Below the pieces are notes generated by a model. The model had not been told where the DNA came from. It saw only the letters and a list, made by a program, of their open reading frames with translations, and made no database searches. A program made the position numbers and the translations under genes. A stretch of DNA of 64,000 nt. Source: Rhodobacter sp. (GTDB taxonomy: Bacteria > Pseudomonadota > Alphaproteobacteria > Rhodobacterales > Rhodobacteraceae). Of this stretch, positions 35,964 through 44,136 are shown piece by piece. Numbering within the stretch: position 1 is the first letter of the stretch; every line of letters begins with the position of its first letter. Location: the NCBI GenBank assembly GCA_030065095.1, contig JASJDP010000016.1, positions 124,001-188,000 of the forward strand, in the 5' to 3' direction.

Positions 35964-37535
35964 CTACTCCCACTCGATGGTTCCGGGCGGCTTTGAGGTG
36001 ATGTCATAAGTTACCCGGTTAATGCCTTGAACTTCATTGATGATCCGTGTTGCGGTTTCGCCCAGAAAGTCGTGGCTGAACGGATAGTAATCGGCGGTCA
36101 TGCCGTCGACCGAGGTCACGGCGCGCAACGCGCAGGCGTAATCATAGGTGCGTCCGTCGCCCATGACGCCAACAGTGCGCACCGGCAGAAGCGCGGCGAA
36201 GGCCTGCCAGATCTCGTCATAGAGCCCGTGGCGGCGGATCTGGTCGATATAGACGGCGTCGGCCTGCCGCAGGATGTCAAGCTTGTCGCGGGTGATCTCA
36301 CCCGGGCACCGGATCGCGAGGCCGGGGCCGGGAAAGGGATGGCGGCCGATGAAGCTGGCGGGCAGGCCCAGTTCGTGACCAAGCGCGCGGACCTCGTCCT
36401 TGAACAGCTCGCGCAGGGGTTCGACGAGCTTCAGCCCCATCTTTTCCGGCAGGCCGCCGACATTGTGGTGCGATTTGATGGTGACCGACGGTCCGCCCGA
36501 AAAACTGACCGATTCGATGACGTCGGGATAAAGCGTGCCTTGCGCGAGGAATTCGGCGCCGCCGACATCGCCGGCGTGTTTTTGAAACACGTCGATGAAC
36601 AGCCGTCCGATCGTTTTTCTTTTTATTTCCGGGTCTGTTACGCCCTCAAGCTCATCTAGAAACAGATCCGCCTCGTCGGCGTGTATCAGCGGGATATTGT
36701 AGTGATCGCGGAACATGGCGACGACTTCCGCCGCCTCGTTCTGGCGCAGAAGTCCATGGTCGACGAAGACGCAGGTCAGTTGGTCGCCGATGGCTTCGTG
36801 GATCAGCACGGCGGCGACCGAGGAATCGACGCCGCCCGAAAGGCCGCAGATCACCTTTGCATCGCCCACCTGGGCGCGGATCTGGGCGATGGCTTCGTCC
36901 CGATAGGCGTTCATGGTCCAGTCGCCGGTGAAACCCGCGAGGCGGACAAAGTTTTCATACAGCGTCTTGCCGTTGGGGGTGTGGTGCACCTCGGGGTGAA
37001 ACTGCACGGCGTAGAAGTGTCTCGAAAGATCGGCTGTGATCGCGAACGGCGCGTTGGGCGAGGTGCCATATACCTGAAATCCCGGCGCGATTTCAGAGAC
37101 ATGATCGCCGTGGCTCATCCAAACCTGTTCGCGCGTATCCAGAAACCAGCCGGTCAGCAGGTCGATACGCTTGTCGGTGGGCGTGACATAGGCGCGGCCG
37201 AACTCCGCCGTGCCGCCCCCGCCCGAGATCTTGCCGCCTTCGACCTGACCGCCGAGGTCCTGCATCATCACCTGCTGGCCGTAGCAGATCCCAAGGATCG
37301 GCACGCCGAGATCGTAGATCTGGCGCGGTGGGCGGGGACTGCCGGCGCGGGTGACGCTGTCCGGTCCGCCGGAAAAGATCACCGCTTTCGGCGCGATTTG
37401 CGTAAGCCTCTCGGCGGTGAGCGACTGGTAGGGGTGTATCTCGCAATAGACATTCAACTCCCGCAGCCGCCGCGCGATGAGCTGGGTGACCTGAGAGCCG
37501 AAGTCGACGATAAGGAGCGTGTCGTGAGATGGCAT
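35964..37535 (-). CDS. guaA: GMP synthase (glutamine-hydrolysing)
   Basis: 523 residues with both halves intact. The glutamine amidotransferase domain has the nucleophile Cys84 (GICYGQQ) and the His-x-Glu pair in QFHPEVHH. The ATP-pyrophosphatase domain has the P-loop LSGGVDSS, then the dimerisation domain ending PPGTIEWE. It converts XMP plus ATP and glutamine to GMP. The family sequence is full length, with no sign of truncation. The gene runs on the minus strand with the methyltransferase/YdcF pair downstream. Confidence 0.97.
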   Translation of the reverse strand: MPSHDTLLIVDFGSQVTQLIARRLRELNVYCEIHPYQSLTAERLTQIAPKAVIFSGGPDSVTRAGSPRPPRQIYDLGVPILGICYGQQVMMQDLGGQVEGGKISGGGGTAEFGRAYVTPTDKRIDLLTGWFLDTREQVWMSHGDHVSEIAPGFQVYGTSPNAPFAITADLSRHFYAVQFHPEVHHTPNGKTLYENFVRLAGFTGDWTMNAYRDEAIAQIRAQVGDAKVICGLSGGVDSSVAAVLIHEAIGDQLTCVFVDHGLLRQNEAAEVVAMFRDHYNIPLIHADEADLFLDELEGVTDPEIKRKTIGRLFIDVFQKHAGDVGGAEFLAQGTLYPDVIESVSFSGGPSVTIKSHHNVGGLPEKMGLKLVEPLRELFKDEVRALGHELGLPASFIGRHPFPGPGLAIRCPGEITRDKLDILRQADAVYIDQIRRHGLYDEIWQAFAALLPVRTVGVMGDGRTYDYACALRAVTSVDGMTADYYPFSHDFLGETATRIINEVQGINRVTYDITSKPPGTIEWE

Positions 37536-38039
37536 GGGCAGGCGTTAGGCCACAGCCCGGCGGGATGCAACCTTTGCCGCCCGCCGCATGCCGGGAATTG
37601 CGTCAGGCGACGGTGTCTGCGCTAAAAAACGCCGCGATCCGGTCGGCGTCCGACGACGTGTGGATCGAGCAGACTTAAAGCACGCCCTGGCCGAACGTTG
37701 CAGCGGCAAGTGTGATCACCGCCTCGCCGAACGGATACTTGAGATCGCGGTTGTCTGGATATCCTCGGCTTTGGCGTATTTCTCCGCGATCAGGGCTTGC
37801 CGCTTCGAGTGTCGGTGCGATGTCGGCGCATGTGGCCGTCATGTCGTTCTGCGTGGTCGCGGTGACCGCGATGGACACCACAAAGACGCCCAGGCCCGGG
37901 TGTGAACAATTTCAAGCTGCTTTTCCGCGCCGCCGCGGCATCCATCGAATGTCGGTTTTGCCTCTGATCCGACGTAAATCAAGCGCAGTGCGTCCGCCGG
38001 ATTGGCTATGACCGCGCCAATCAAGTCGGAGGCGATGGC
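37536..38039. other. 504-bp stretch without an intact gene
   Basis: Between the divergent starts of guaA and the MttB homologue. It must carry both promoters. The middle holds a broken minus-strand frame described separately. The last 100 bp run into the MttB start with a box GGAGG at about 38028-38033. No tRNA, riboswitch or terminator is evident. Confidence 0.5.
37603..37881 (-). pseudogene. Possible gene remnant (two joined fragments in one frame)
   Basis: In one minus-strand frame, a piece (about 37675-37881) ends AVITLAAATFGQGVL and a TAA, and directly after it the same frame reads SDADRIAAFFSADTVA before another stop. The second piece resembles the N-terminal part of SnoaL-like/NTF2 proteins, which often read DADRIAALFADDAV. 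It could be the relic of such a gene, but the pieces are short and chance is possible. Confidence 0.22.
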
Positions 38040-39578
38040 ATGGCGGAGGCAGCTGCGCGCAGGCGTGGACGGGGCGGCGGCGGGGCGGCGCGGCGGGCGG
38101 AACGCTCGGCCGTCGTGATCGAGACGGCGCGGTTCATCCAGCGCAAGATCCCCGATTTCGAGATCCTGACGGCCGAAGCGCTGGAGATCATCGAGGCCAA
38201 TGCCGAGACGGTGCTGGAAGAGATCGGGGTCAATTTCGTCGACAACCCCGGTGCGCTGGCGCGCTGGCGCGACGCCGGCGCCGACGTCCGGGGCGAGCGG
38301 GTGCATATACCGCGCGGGCTGGCGCGGCAGCTTTGTGCGACGGCGCCGTCCATGTTCACGCAGCATGCGCGCAACCCCGCCCGCAATGTCGAGATCGGCG
38401 GCCGTAACCTGGTTCTCGCGCCGGTCTACGGGCCGCCTTTCGTGCGCGACGTCGAAGGCGGGCGGCGCTATGCCACCATCGAGGATTTCCGCAACTTCGT
38501 GAAGCTCGGCCATATGTCGAAATGGCTGCACCATTCCGGTGGCACGGTATGCGAGCCGACGGACGTGGCGGTGAACAAGCGGCATCTGGACATGCTGCTG
38601 GCGCATATGACGCTGAGCGACAAGCCGTTCATGGGATCGGTCACCGAGCCGTCGCGGGCGCAGGATTCGGTCGAAATGTCCGAGATTCTGTTCGGTGGGC
38701 TGAACGGCCGCACGGCGATGACCTCGCTGATCAACATCAACTCGCCGCTGACGTTCGATTCGGTAATGATGGGAGCCCTGGAGGTCTATGCAGCGGCGAA
38801 CCAGGCCTGCATCGTCTCGCCCTTCATCGTCGGCGGCGCCATGGCGCCGGTCAGCGTGGCCGGCACCCTGACCCAGGTGCTGGCCGAGGTGCTGGCGGGC
38901 GTGGCGTATGCCCAGCTGGTACAGCCAGGCGCGCCGGTGATCATGGGCGCCTTCGTCACATCGATCGACATGAATTCCGGCGCGCCCACCTTCGGCACGC
39001 CTGAGGCGGCGCAGATCACCTATGGCGCAGGGCAGTTGGCGCGGCGGCTGGGGCTGCCGTTCCGGTCGGCGGGATCGTTTTGCGGGTCCAAACTGCCGGA
39101 TGCTCAGGCGGCCTACGAGACGGCGAACTCACTCAACGTGGGGCTTTTGTCGGGTGTGAATTTCATGCTGCACGCCTGCGGATGGCTCGAAGGAGGACTG
39201 GTGAGTTCTTACGAGAAGTTCGTCCTGGATGCGGACCAGCTCGGCGTCCTTCACAAGCTGGCCGGCGGTGTTCCGGTAGACGAAGACGCCCAGGCGATGG
39301 ATGCGCTGCGCGAGGTGGGGCCGGGTGGCCATTTTCTGGGATGCGCCCATACCCAGGCGCATTTCAAGGACGCTTTCTGGAGGTCCGACCTGCTCGATTA
39401 CAAACCGTTCGAGACCTGGGACGAAGAGGGCGCGCGCGACAGCCAGATCCTTGCGGCGGCGCGGGTGCAAAAGCTATTGGGCGACTACCAGCAGCCTGCG
39501 CTGGACCCCGCCATCAACGAGGCATTGGCGGACTACGTGGCGAAGAAAAAGGCCGCGATGCCGGACGCCTTCGTCTGA
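38040..39578 (+). CDS. Trimethylamine methyltransferase (MttB) family protein, non-pyrrolysine
   Basis: 512 residues, COG5598 family length, with a good GGAGG box. It reads through without an in-frame UAG, so it is a non-Pyl member; in this branch of the family some enzymes demethylate glycine betaine (MtgB) or other quaternary amines. Visible family stretches include PVYGPPFVRDVEGG, SVTEPSRAQDSVEM, PFIVGGAMAPVSVAG and GAFVTSIDMNSGAPTFGTPE. The methyl acceptor would be a corrinoid protein (MtbC type), but no corrinoid protein or reactivase gene is adjacent in this window. The N-terminus is Arg/Gly rich (RRRGRGGGGAARRAER). Substrate inferred, not shown. Confidence 0.87.
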   Translation: MAEAAARRRGRGGGGAARRAERSAVVIETARFIQRKIPDFEILTAEALEIIEANAETVLEEIGVNFVDNPGALARWRDAGADVRGERVHIPRGLARQLCATAPSMFTQHARNPARNVEIGGRNLVLAPVYGPPFVRDVEGGRRYATIEDFRNFVKLGHMSKWLHHSGGTVCEPTDVAVNKRHLDMLLAHMTLSDKPFMGSVTEPSRAQDSVEMSEILFGGLNGRTAMTSLININSPLTFDSVMMGALEVYAAANQACIVSPFIVGGAMAPVSVAGTLTQVLAEVLAGVAYAQLVQPGAPVIMGAFVTSIDMNSGAPTFGTPEAAQITYGAGQLARRLGLPFRSAGSFCGSKLPDAQAAYETANSLNVGLLSGVNFMLHACGWLEGGLVSSYEKFVLDADQLGVLHKLAGGVPVDEDAQAMDALREVGPGGHFLGCAHTQAHFKDAFWRSDLLDYKPFETWDEEGARDSQILAAARVQKLLGDYQQPALDPAINEALADYVAKKKAAMPDAFV

Positions 39579-39669
39579 GGCAAAGCGCGGAGCGGGCTGA
39601 TCGCCGGTATCTTAACCGGATCCTTGGAGATTTCCGTTAAACGCACCTTGACGCCCCGTGCCCGCCGCT

Positions 39670-39963
39670 TCAGGTCCGCAGCTTCGGCTTGGCGAGCAGG
39701 GTGGTTTCGGCAAGCAGTGCGATCAGCACTTCCACATGGCGCGAGACATTGTAAGAGGCGTCGCCCATCTTTCGGGCGTCTTCCAGGGTGGCCTCGACCG
39801 TCAAGAGGGTTGAGACCGCGCCTTTCGGGCCGGGCAGTGCCGGGCCGCGTACCAGCCGCTTGAGGGTCCGGTCGCGGTTGTACCCCGACAGACCATGACG
39901 TGCGGCCTGCAGCAGCAGGCGGGGGCGGCGCAGAGTTTGTACAAGCGAGATCGGGTCGGCCAT
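39670..39963 (-). CDS. DUF6477-family small protein
   Basis: 97 residues from ATG 39963, which is preceded by an AAGGA box 7 bases away. Sequence features: DPISLVQTLRRPRLLLQAAR, then SGYNRDRTLKRLV, then the end ALLAETTLLAKPKLRT. The DUF6477 and DUF6456 proteins are frequent divergent neighbours in Rhodobacteraceae genomes I recall, and that is what is seen here. No catalytic motif. The shared upstream gap (39964-40229) holds a DnaA-like box and CtrA-like half sites. Confidence 0.78.
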   Translation of the reverse strand: MADPISLVQTLRRPRLLLQAARHGLSGYNRDRTLKRLVRGPALPGPKGAVSTLLTVEATLEDARKMGDASYNVSRHVEVLIALLAETTLLAKPKLRT

Positions 39964-40065
39964 CGGGGGAGTCCTTTTGAGGGAATCGTGGTCCCGGCAG
40001 CATTGCCTGTCTCGCCGCGCCGTTGCCCGGTCGGCGCCTCTCACGGACGGCGGTTTCAGAAATTG

Positions 40066-40115
40066 TTAACCAAACGGAAACAATCAACCGAGTTATCCAC
40101 AATTTTAACCGAATC
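40066..40115. promoter_or_regulatory. Candidate DnaA/CtrA/CcrM regulatory cluster
   Basis: In 50 bp between two divergent genes: TTAACC at 40066-40071 and again at 40105-40110 (CtrA-like half sites), a perfect DnaA-box 9-mer TTATCCACA at 40093-40101, and GAATC at 40111-40115 (CcrM methylation site GANTC). The region is A+T rich. Each motif is short, so function is inferred from clustering. Confidence 0.45.
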
Positions 40116-40229
40116 GAAACCTAATCATCCATAGGTTGTTAAGGCTTGGCGTCGGCGGGATTGCCGCGGTGGGGTGGAAATCCCGCCACCTGGGCCGGGC
40201 GACGGGGACTTGGCGGCCAGGGATGAACG

Positions 40230-41357
40230 ATGGTGGCGGTGCAGGAGCGCGACAGAGATGACGGACGGTATCCGCCTTGGCTGCCGAGAGGCCTGAGGCT
40301 GTATCTGGATCACACCGAAGGCGGGCGTTCGATCAGGGAACTGGCGCGGGCGCGTGGCTGCCATCCGTCGACCGTATCGCGCCAGATCCGCCGCCAGGAA
40401 ACCCGCCGCGACGATCCGCTTTTGGACGCGGCCTTTGACCGGCTGGCAGGTGCCGTCCGCCAGCCCTGTTTGTTAGATGACAAGGATGATCGCACGATGA
40501 CCGCACAGGCCCGGAAGCCGCAGGATGGCTTTCCCGATGAAGACACGATCAACTCGGAGGCGCGGCGCATCCTGCGCCGGCTGGCCGAGCCGGACGCGGT
40601 GATGGCGATCTCTCCGGGCATGGAAAAGGCGGTGGTCGTGCGCGACCAACCCGATGGGCGTCCGGTTCGCACGGGCGTTCTGGACCGGGCAATTGCCGAG
40701 GCCTTCGCGGTCAAGGACTGGATCAGCGGCAGCACCAAGGGCCGGATTTCACGATACCGCATCACCCAGGCGGGCCGCGCGGCGCTGAAGCGGCTATTGT
40801 CCGAACACGAGGCGGCGCGGCAGGGCTTTGCCGAGGCGCCCGCGGCGTTCGGCGATCAGCACCGGGCATGGGCGGTTCGCGACATGCGCCAGGGCGATGC
40901 CAGGCCATCGAAGCGAGTGCGCTACAATGTGCTGGAAAGCCCGGTTGCGGCGTTGGCGCGGCGCAAGGGGCGGGACGGCAAGCCGTTTCTCAGCGACGCG
41001 CTGGTGGCCGCGGGCGAACGGCTGCGCGAGGATTTCGAGCTGGCGCAGATGGGGCCGCGCGTGGCGCAGAACTGGGACCGGTTTCTGACAGCCGGCGATC
41101 GCGCGGGCTTTGGTCCGGTGGGCGAAGGCGGCGGGCCGGCAGCGGCACGCGACCGGGTCGGCGCGGCGCTGAAGGATCTGGGTCCGGGGCTTGGGGATGT
41201 CGCTCTGCGTTGCTGCTGCTTCCTCGAAGGCATGGAGCAGGCGGAAAAACGCATGGGCTGGTCGGCGCGGTCGGGCAAGATCGTGTTGAAGATCGCGCTG
41301 CAGCGGCTGCGGCTGCACTATGAAGAAGCCGGTGCGCGGACGGGGCTGATCGGATAG
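40230..41357 (+). CDS. DUF6456 protein with N-terminal helix-turn-helix
   Basis: 375 residues. Residues about 20-55 (DHTEGGRSIRELARARGCHPSTVSRQIRRQ) look like a helix-turn-helix: SIRELARARG, then CHPSTVSRQIRR. The C-terminal domain (about 230-370) is DUF6456, with PSKRVRYNVLESPVAALARRK and KDLGPGLGDVALRCCCFLEGMEQAE, conserved in this bacterial group. The pattern suggests a DNA-binding regulator. It is divergent from DUF6477, with a promoter region containing DnaA and CtrA-like sites, so cell-cycle-linked expression is possible (inference). Confidence 0.82.
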   Translation: MVAVQERDRDDGRYPPWLPRGLRLYLDHTEGGRSIRELARARGCHPSTVSRQIRRQETRRDDPLLDAAFDRLAGAVRQPCLLDDKDDRTMTAQARKPQDGFPDEDTINSEARRILRRLAEPDAVMAISPGMEKAVVVRDQPDGRPVRTGVLDRAIAEAFAVKDWISGSTKGRISRYRITQAGRAALKRLLSEHEAARQGFAEAPAAFGDQHRAWAVRDMRQGDARPSKRVRYNVLESPVAALARRKGRDGKPFLSDALVAAGERLREDFELAQMGPRVAQNWDRFLTAGDRAGFGPVGEGGGPAAARDRVGAALKDLGPGLGDVALRCCCFLEGMEQAEKRMGWSARSGKIVLKIALQRLRLHYEEAGARTGLIG

Positions 41358-41372
41358 GTGCCCGGCGGGGGC

Positions 41373-41398
41373 GGTCGGATCGCTGATGCGATCCGATC
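41373..41398. terminator. Hairpin between convergent genes
   Basis: TCGGATCG (41375-41382), a 6-base loop, then CGATCCGA (41389-41396): a perfect 8-bp stem, with weak flanking pairs. It sits in the 64-bp gap between the DUF6456 stop and the stop of the ABC permease. No T-tract on either side, so any termination would not be by the classical intrinsic signal. Confidence 0.35.
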
Positions 41399-41421
41399 GG
41401 GGCGCGGCCACGGTGCGTCGG

Positions 41422-42234
41422 TCAGCTGCGCCAGCTCAGCAGGCGCCGTTCCAGCGCGCCGATGGCGGCGGAGGTCGCAACGCCGAGGGCCGACAGGATG
41501 ACAACCCCGGCGAAGAGGCGCTCGAGGTCGTAGAGAGAGCCCGCCTGCAGGATGAAGGCACCGATGCCGAACTCGGCACCGAGCATCTCGGCGGCGACCA
41601 GCAGGATGATGCCGATGGCCAGGCTGACGCGCAGGCCGCTCAGGATGCCGGGCAGGGCGCCGGGCAGGACGATCTTTGTGACGATCGAGCGCCAGGTCAG
41701 GCCGAAACTCTGACCCATCCGGATCAGCGTCCGGTCGACATTGTCCACCGCACCGTAGGTCGCGACCACGGTGGGGGTGAAGGTGCCGAGCGCGATGAGC
41801 GCGTATTTGCTGCCCTCGTCGATGCCGAACCAGATCACGAACAGGGGCAAGAGCGCGATCTTCGGGATCGGGAAGAGCGCGGCGACCAGCGGGATCAGAC
41901 CGGCACGGACATAGGAAAAGAGGCCGATCGCGACCCCGACGGCCACGCCGGTGCTGACGCCGAGCGCCGAGCCGACCGCAAGACGCGTCAGCGAGGGAAC
42001 CATGTGATCCCAGAAGCGGCCGGTGGCAAGGAGTTCGCCGAAGATGGCCAGCACGTCGGACGGGCGGGGCAGGGTGAGCGGCGATATCCATCCCGCCCGC
42101 GTGCCCCATTCGGCCAGCGCGATGAGCACAACGAAGACGGCAAGGCCGACGCCGCGGATGCGTGCCGGGCGGAAGCCGCCGCCGCGGAACGGGACGTCGC
42201 GGGACCGGTGCTGCACCATCTCAGGCAAGTTCAC
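41422..42234 (-). CDS. ABC transporter permease (SsuC/TauC-like)
   Basis: 270 residues with about six helices. The EAA loop is IRMGQSFGLTWRSIVTKIVLPGALP, typical of BPD_transp_1 permeases of the nitrate/sulfonate/taurine group. The start overlaps the end of the ATPase gene by 14 bp. It would form the membrane channel of the importer encoded by 41422-44000. Gene order binding protein - ATPase - permease fits one operon. Substrate class (sulfonate, taurine, pyrimidine precursor or similar) is inferred from the family only. Confidence 0.88.
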   Translation of the reverse strand: MNLPEMVQHRSRDVPFRGGGFRPARIRGVGLAVFVVLIALAEWGTRAGWISPLTLPRPSDVLAIFGELLATGRFWDHMVPSLTRLAVGSALGVSTGVAVGVAIGLFSYVRAGLIPLVAALFPIPKIALLPLFVIWFGIDEGSKYALIALGTFTPTVVATYGAVDNVDRTLIRMGQSFGLTWRSIVTKIVLPGALPGILSGLRVSLAIGIILLVAAEMLGAEFGIGAFILQAGSLYDLERLFAGVVILSALGVATSAAIGALERRLLSWRS

Positions 42235-42982
42235 GGTCGGCGGCGGCGGCCTCGTCGCGCATCATGTGCCAGAGCTTGCGTTGGATGGCGTCGAGGTCAG
42301 GGTCGCCCAGGGTGCGGGAGTCGAGGGCTGTGCCGATCTCGATCACCTCGCGCACGCGACCGGGACGGCGGGACAGAACGGCGATGCGATGGCCAAGCCG
42401 GACAGCCTCGCCCAGGTTGTGGGTGATGTAGACGCCGGTAAAGCGCTGACGCGACCAAAGCGCCACAAGATCGTCGATCAGAAGCTCGCGGGTCTGCGCA
42501 TCCAGCGCCGAAAGCGGTTCGTCCATCAGGAGCACGGCGGGATTCACGGCCAAGGCGCGCGCGATGGCGGTACGCTGTTTCATGCCGCCGGACAACTGTT
42601 TCGGCACCGCATCGGCGAAGTCGGCGAGGCCGGTGCGCACGAGGACATCTGTGATGATTTCAGCTTTGCGTGAGGCGGTTAGGGCGTGATCTTCAAGTGC
42701 CAGACTGACATTGCCGCGCACGCTGCGCCAGGGCAGCAGGGCAAAGTCCTGAAAGATATAGGTCAGCGGGTTCAGACAGTCCGGCGGCGGGGTGCCGAGT
42801 TGCAGGACACGCCCCGCATCCGCGCGCTCCAGCCCGCCGATCAGGCGCAGCAGGGTCGACTTGCCGCAGCCCGAGGGGCCGATGATACAGAGGATTTCGC
42901 CCGCCGGGATGTCGAGCGAGATGTCCGACAACACCTCGACCGGCCCGTAGCTGTGGCTGATCCGGTCGAGGCGCAGGTCCAT
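42221..42982 (-). CDS. ABC transporter ATP-binding protein (SsuB/TauB-like)
   Basis: 253 residues. Walker A GPSGCGKST (near 36), Q-loop near FQDFALLPW, signature LSGGMKQR (near 130), Walker B VLLMDEPLSALD, and the switch histidine in YITHNLGEAV. These match nitrate/sulfonate/taurine importer ATPases. It lies 4 bp downstream of the binding-protein gene and overlaps the permease gene by 14 bp, so all three are co-transcribed. Confidence 0.92.
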   Translation of the reverse strand: MDLRLDRISHSYGPVEVLSDISLDIPAGEILCIIGPSGCGKSTLLRLIGGLERADAGRVLQLGTPPPDCLNPLTYIFQDFALLPWRSVRGNVSLALEDHALTASRKAEIITDVLVRTGLADFADAVPKQLSGGMKQRTAIARALAVNPAVLLMDEPLSALDAQTRELLIDDLVALWSRQRFTGVYITHNLGEAVRLGHRIAVLSRRPGRVREVIEIGTALDSRTLGDPDLDAIQRKLWHMMRDEAAAADRELA

Positions 42983-42986
42983 TGCG

Positions 42987-44000
42987 TCAGGCGGCCTCGA
43001 CGTAGGAACCGTCGACGAGCGTCTCGAGCGTGATGCTGTCCTTCACCAGCCCTTCGGATTTGAACCAGTTCAGCTGGTCCTCGATCGAGGTCAGGTTCAG
43101 CGCCGCGTTGGGCGACAGGCGCATCGACCCGTTTATGATCGAGGGCGCCGCCTTTTCGCGTGGGCGGTCGGTATAGACGTATTTATGGATCAGATCGACC
43201 ATGGCGTTCATCGCGTCCTCGCCTTCGGTCTTGTCGACCATGGCGGCGTTGAACTGGGCGATGCCGGCCGAGAACGCCTGCAGGAACGCCCCGGTCTGGT
43301 CGCGCTCGTTCGCCGCGTTTTCGGCCGAGGTGAACGCGGTCGTCACCATATAATCGGGGATATAGTCCGACACGTCGCCGATGATGTGCACCGCGCCCGA
43401 TCCCGCAAGCGGCTTGGCGATATGGGGCACGATGGACCAGGCGTCGATCTGGCCGGATTTCAGAGCGCCGATGATCGCGCCGACCTTTTGCAGCGGCCTG
43501 AACGACAGCGAAACGCCCTCGGCGGCGGCGATCTTCGAGCCCATATAGTGGAAGGACGAACCCGCCTGGGTCATGCCGAAGGATTTTCCATCGAGCATGG
43601 CGGGCGAGGTAACGCCGGCCTGAAACGCGGCGTCGGAGGCAAGGATCTTCTGGCCATCGACGCCGTCCTCTTCCATCAGCGCGCCGCCGATGACCTTGAT
43701 CGCGCCCTTGTCGGCGAGCGAGATCAGCCCGCCCGAGATCGCGGTGACGGCGTAATCCACGTCTCCGCTGGCGATGGCGACGGCCATCGGCTGGGCGGCT
43801 TGAAAGAACTTGAACTCGACATCCAGACCCGCCTCGGCGAAGAGGCCGCGTTCAAGCGCGATGAAGCTGGCGGAGTGGCTGGTGAACCGCAGCGCGCCGA
43901 CAGAGATCCTGGTGCGTGCCAGCGCGGGTGCGGCCAGCAGGGGCAGTGCGGCGGTCGCAGCGGCGGACCGCAGGACGGTACGGCGGGTGAGGTCGGTCAT
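42987..44000 (-). CDS. ABC transporter substrate-binding protein (SsuA/NrtA-like), Tat-exported
   Basis: 337 residues. The N-terminus carries a twin-arginine signal (LTRRTVLRSAAATAALPLLA), so it is folded before export. The mature part opens ISVGALRFTSHSASFIALERGLF, the pattern of periplasmic binding proteins of the SsuA/NrtA/ThiY group. Motifs such as SGDVDYAVTAISGG and LKSGQIDAWSIVP mark the ligand cleft. It heads the three-gene importer operon and is divergent from the phosphohexomutase gene. Ligand unknown. Confidence 0.88.
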   Translation of the reverse strand: MTDLTRRTVLRSAAATAALPLLAAPALARTRISVGALRFTSHSASFIALERGLFAEAGLDVEFKFFQAAQPMAVAIASGDVDYAVTAISGGLISLADKGAIKVIGGALMEEDGVDGQKILASDAAFQAGVTSPAMLDGKSFGMTQAGSSFHYMGSKIAAAEGVSLSFRPLQKVGAIIGALKSGQIDAWSIVPHIAKPLAGSGAVHIIGDVSDYIPDYMVTTAFTSAENAANERDQTGAFLQAFSAGIAQFNAAMVDKTEGEDAMNAMVDLIHKYVYTDRPREKAAPSIINGSMRLSPNAALNLTSIEDQLNWFKSEGLVKDSITLETLVDGSYVEAA

Positions 44001-44136
44001 TGGTCGTCTCCCTGGGTCTTTGCTTGGCCTTGTCCGGCGGCCATTGATTCAGTGATAGGCGAAACCGGCGGCGCGGTCTATTGCTCATGCCCGTGCACCG
44101 GGTTATCCGGTCGGCGCATTGGAAAGGGCGGGGGCA

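Noticed and set aside
38040-39578. Pyrrolysine codon in the MttB gene
   Set aside because: No in-frame UAG inside the gene, so it is a non-Pyl family member.
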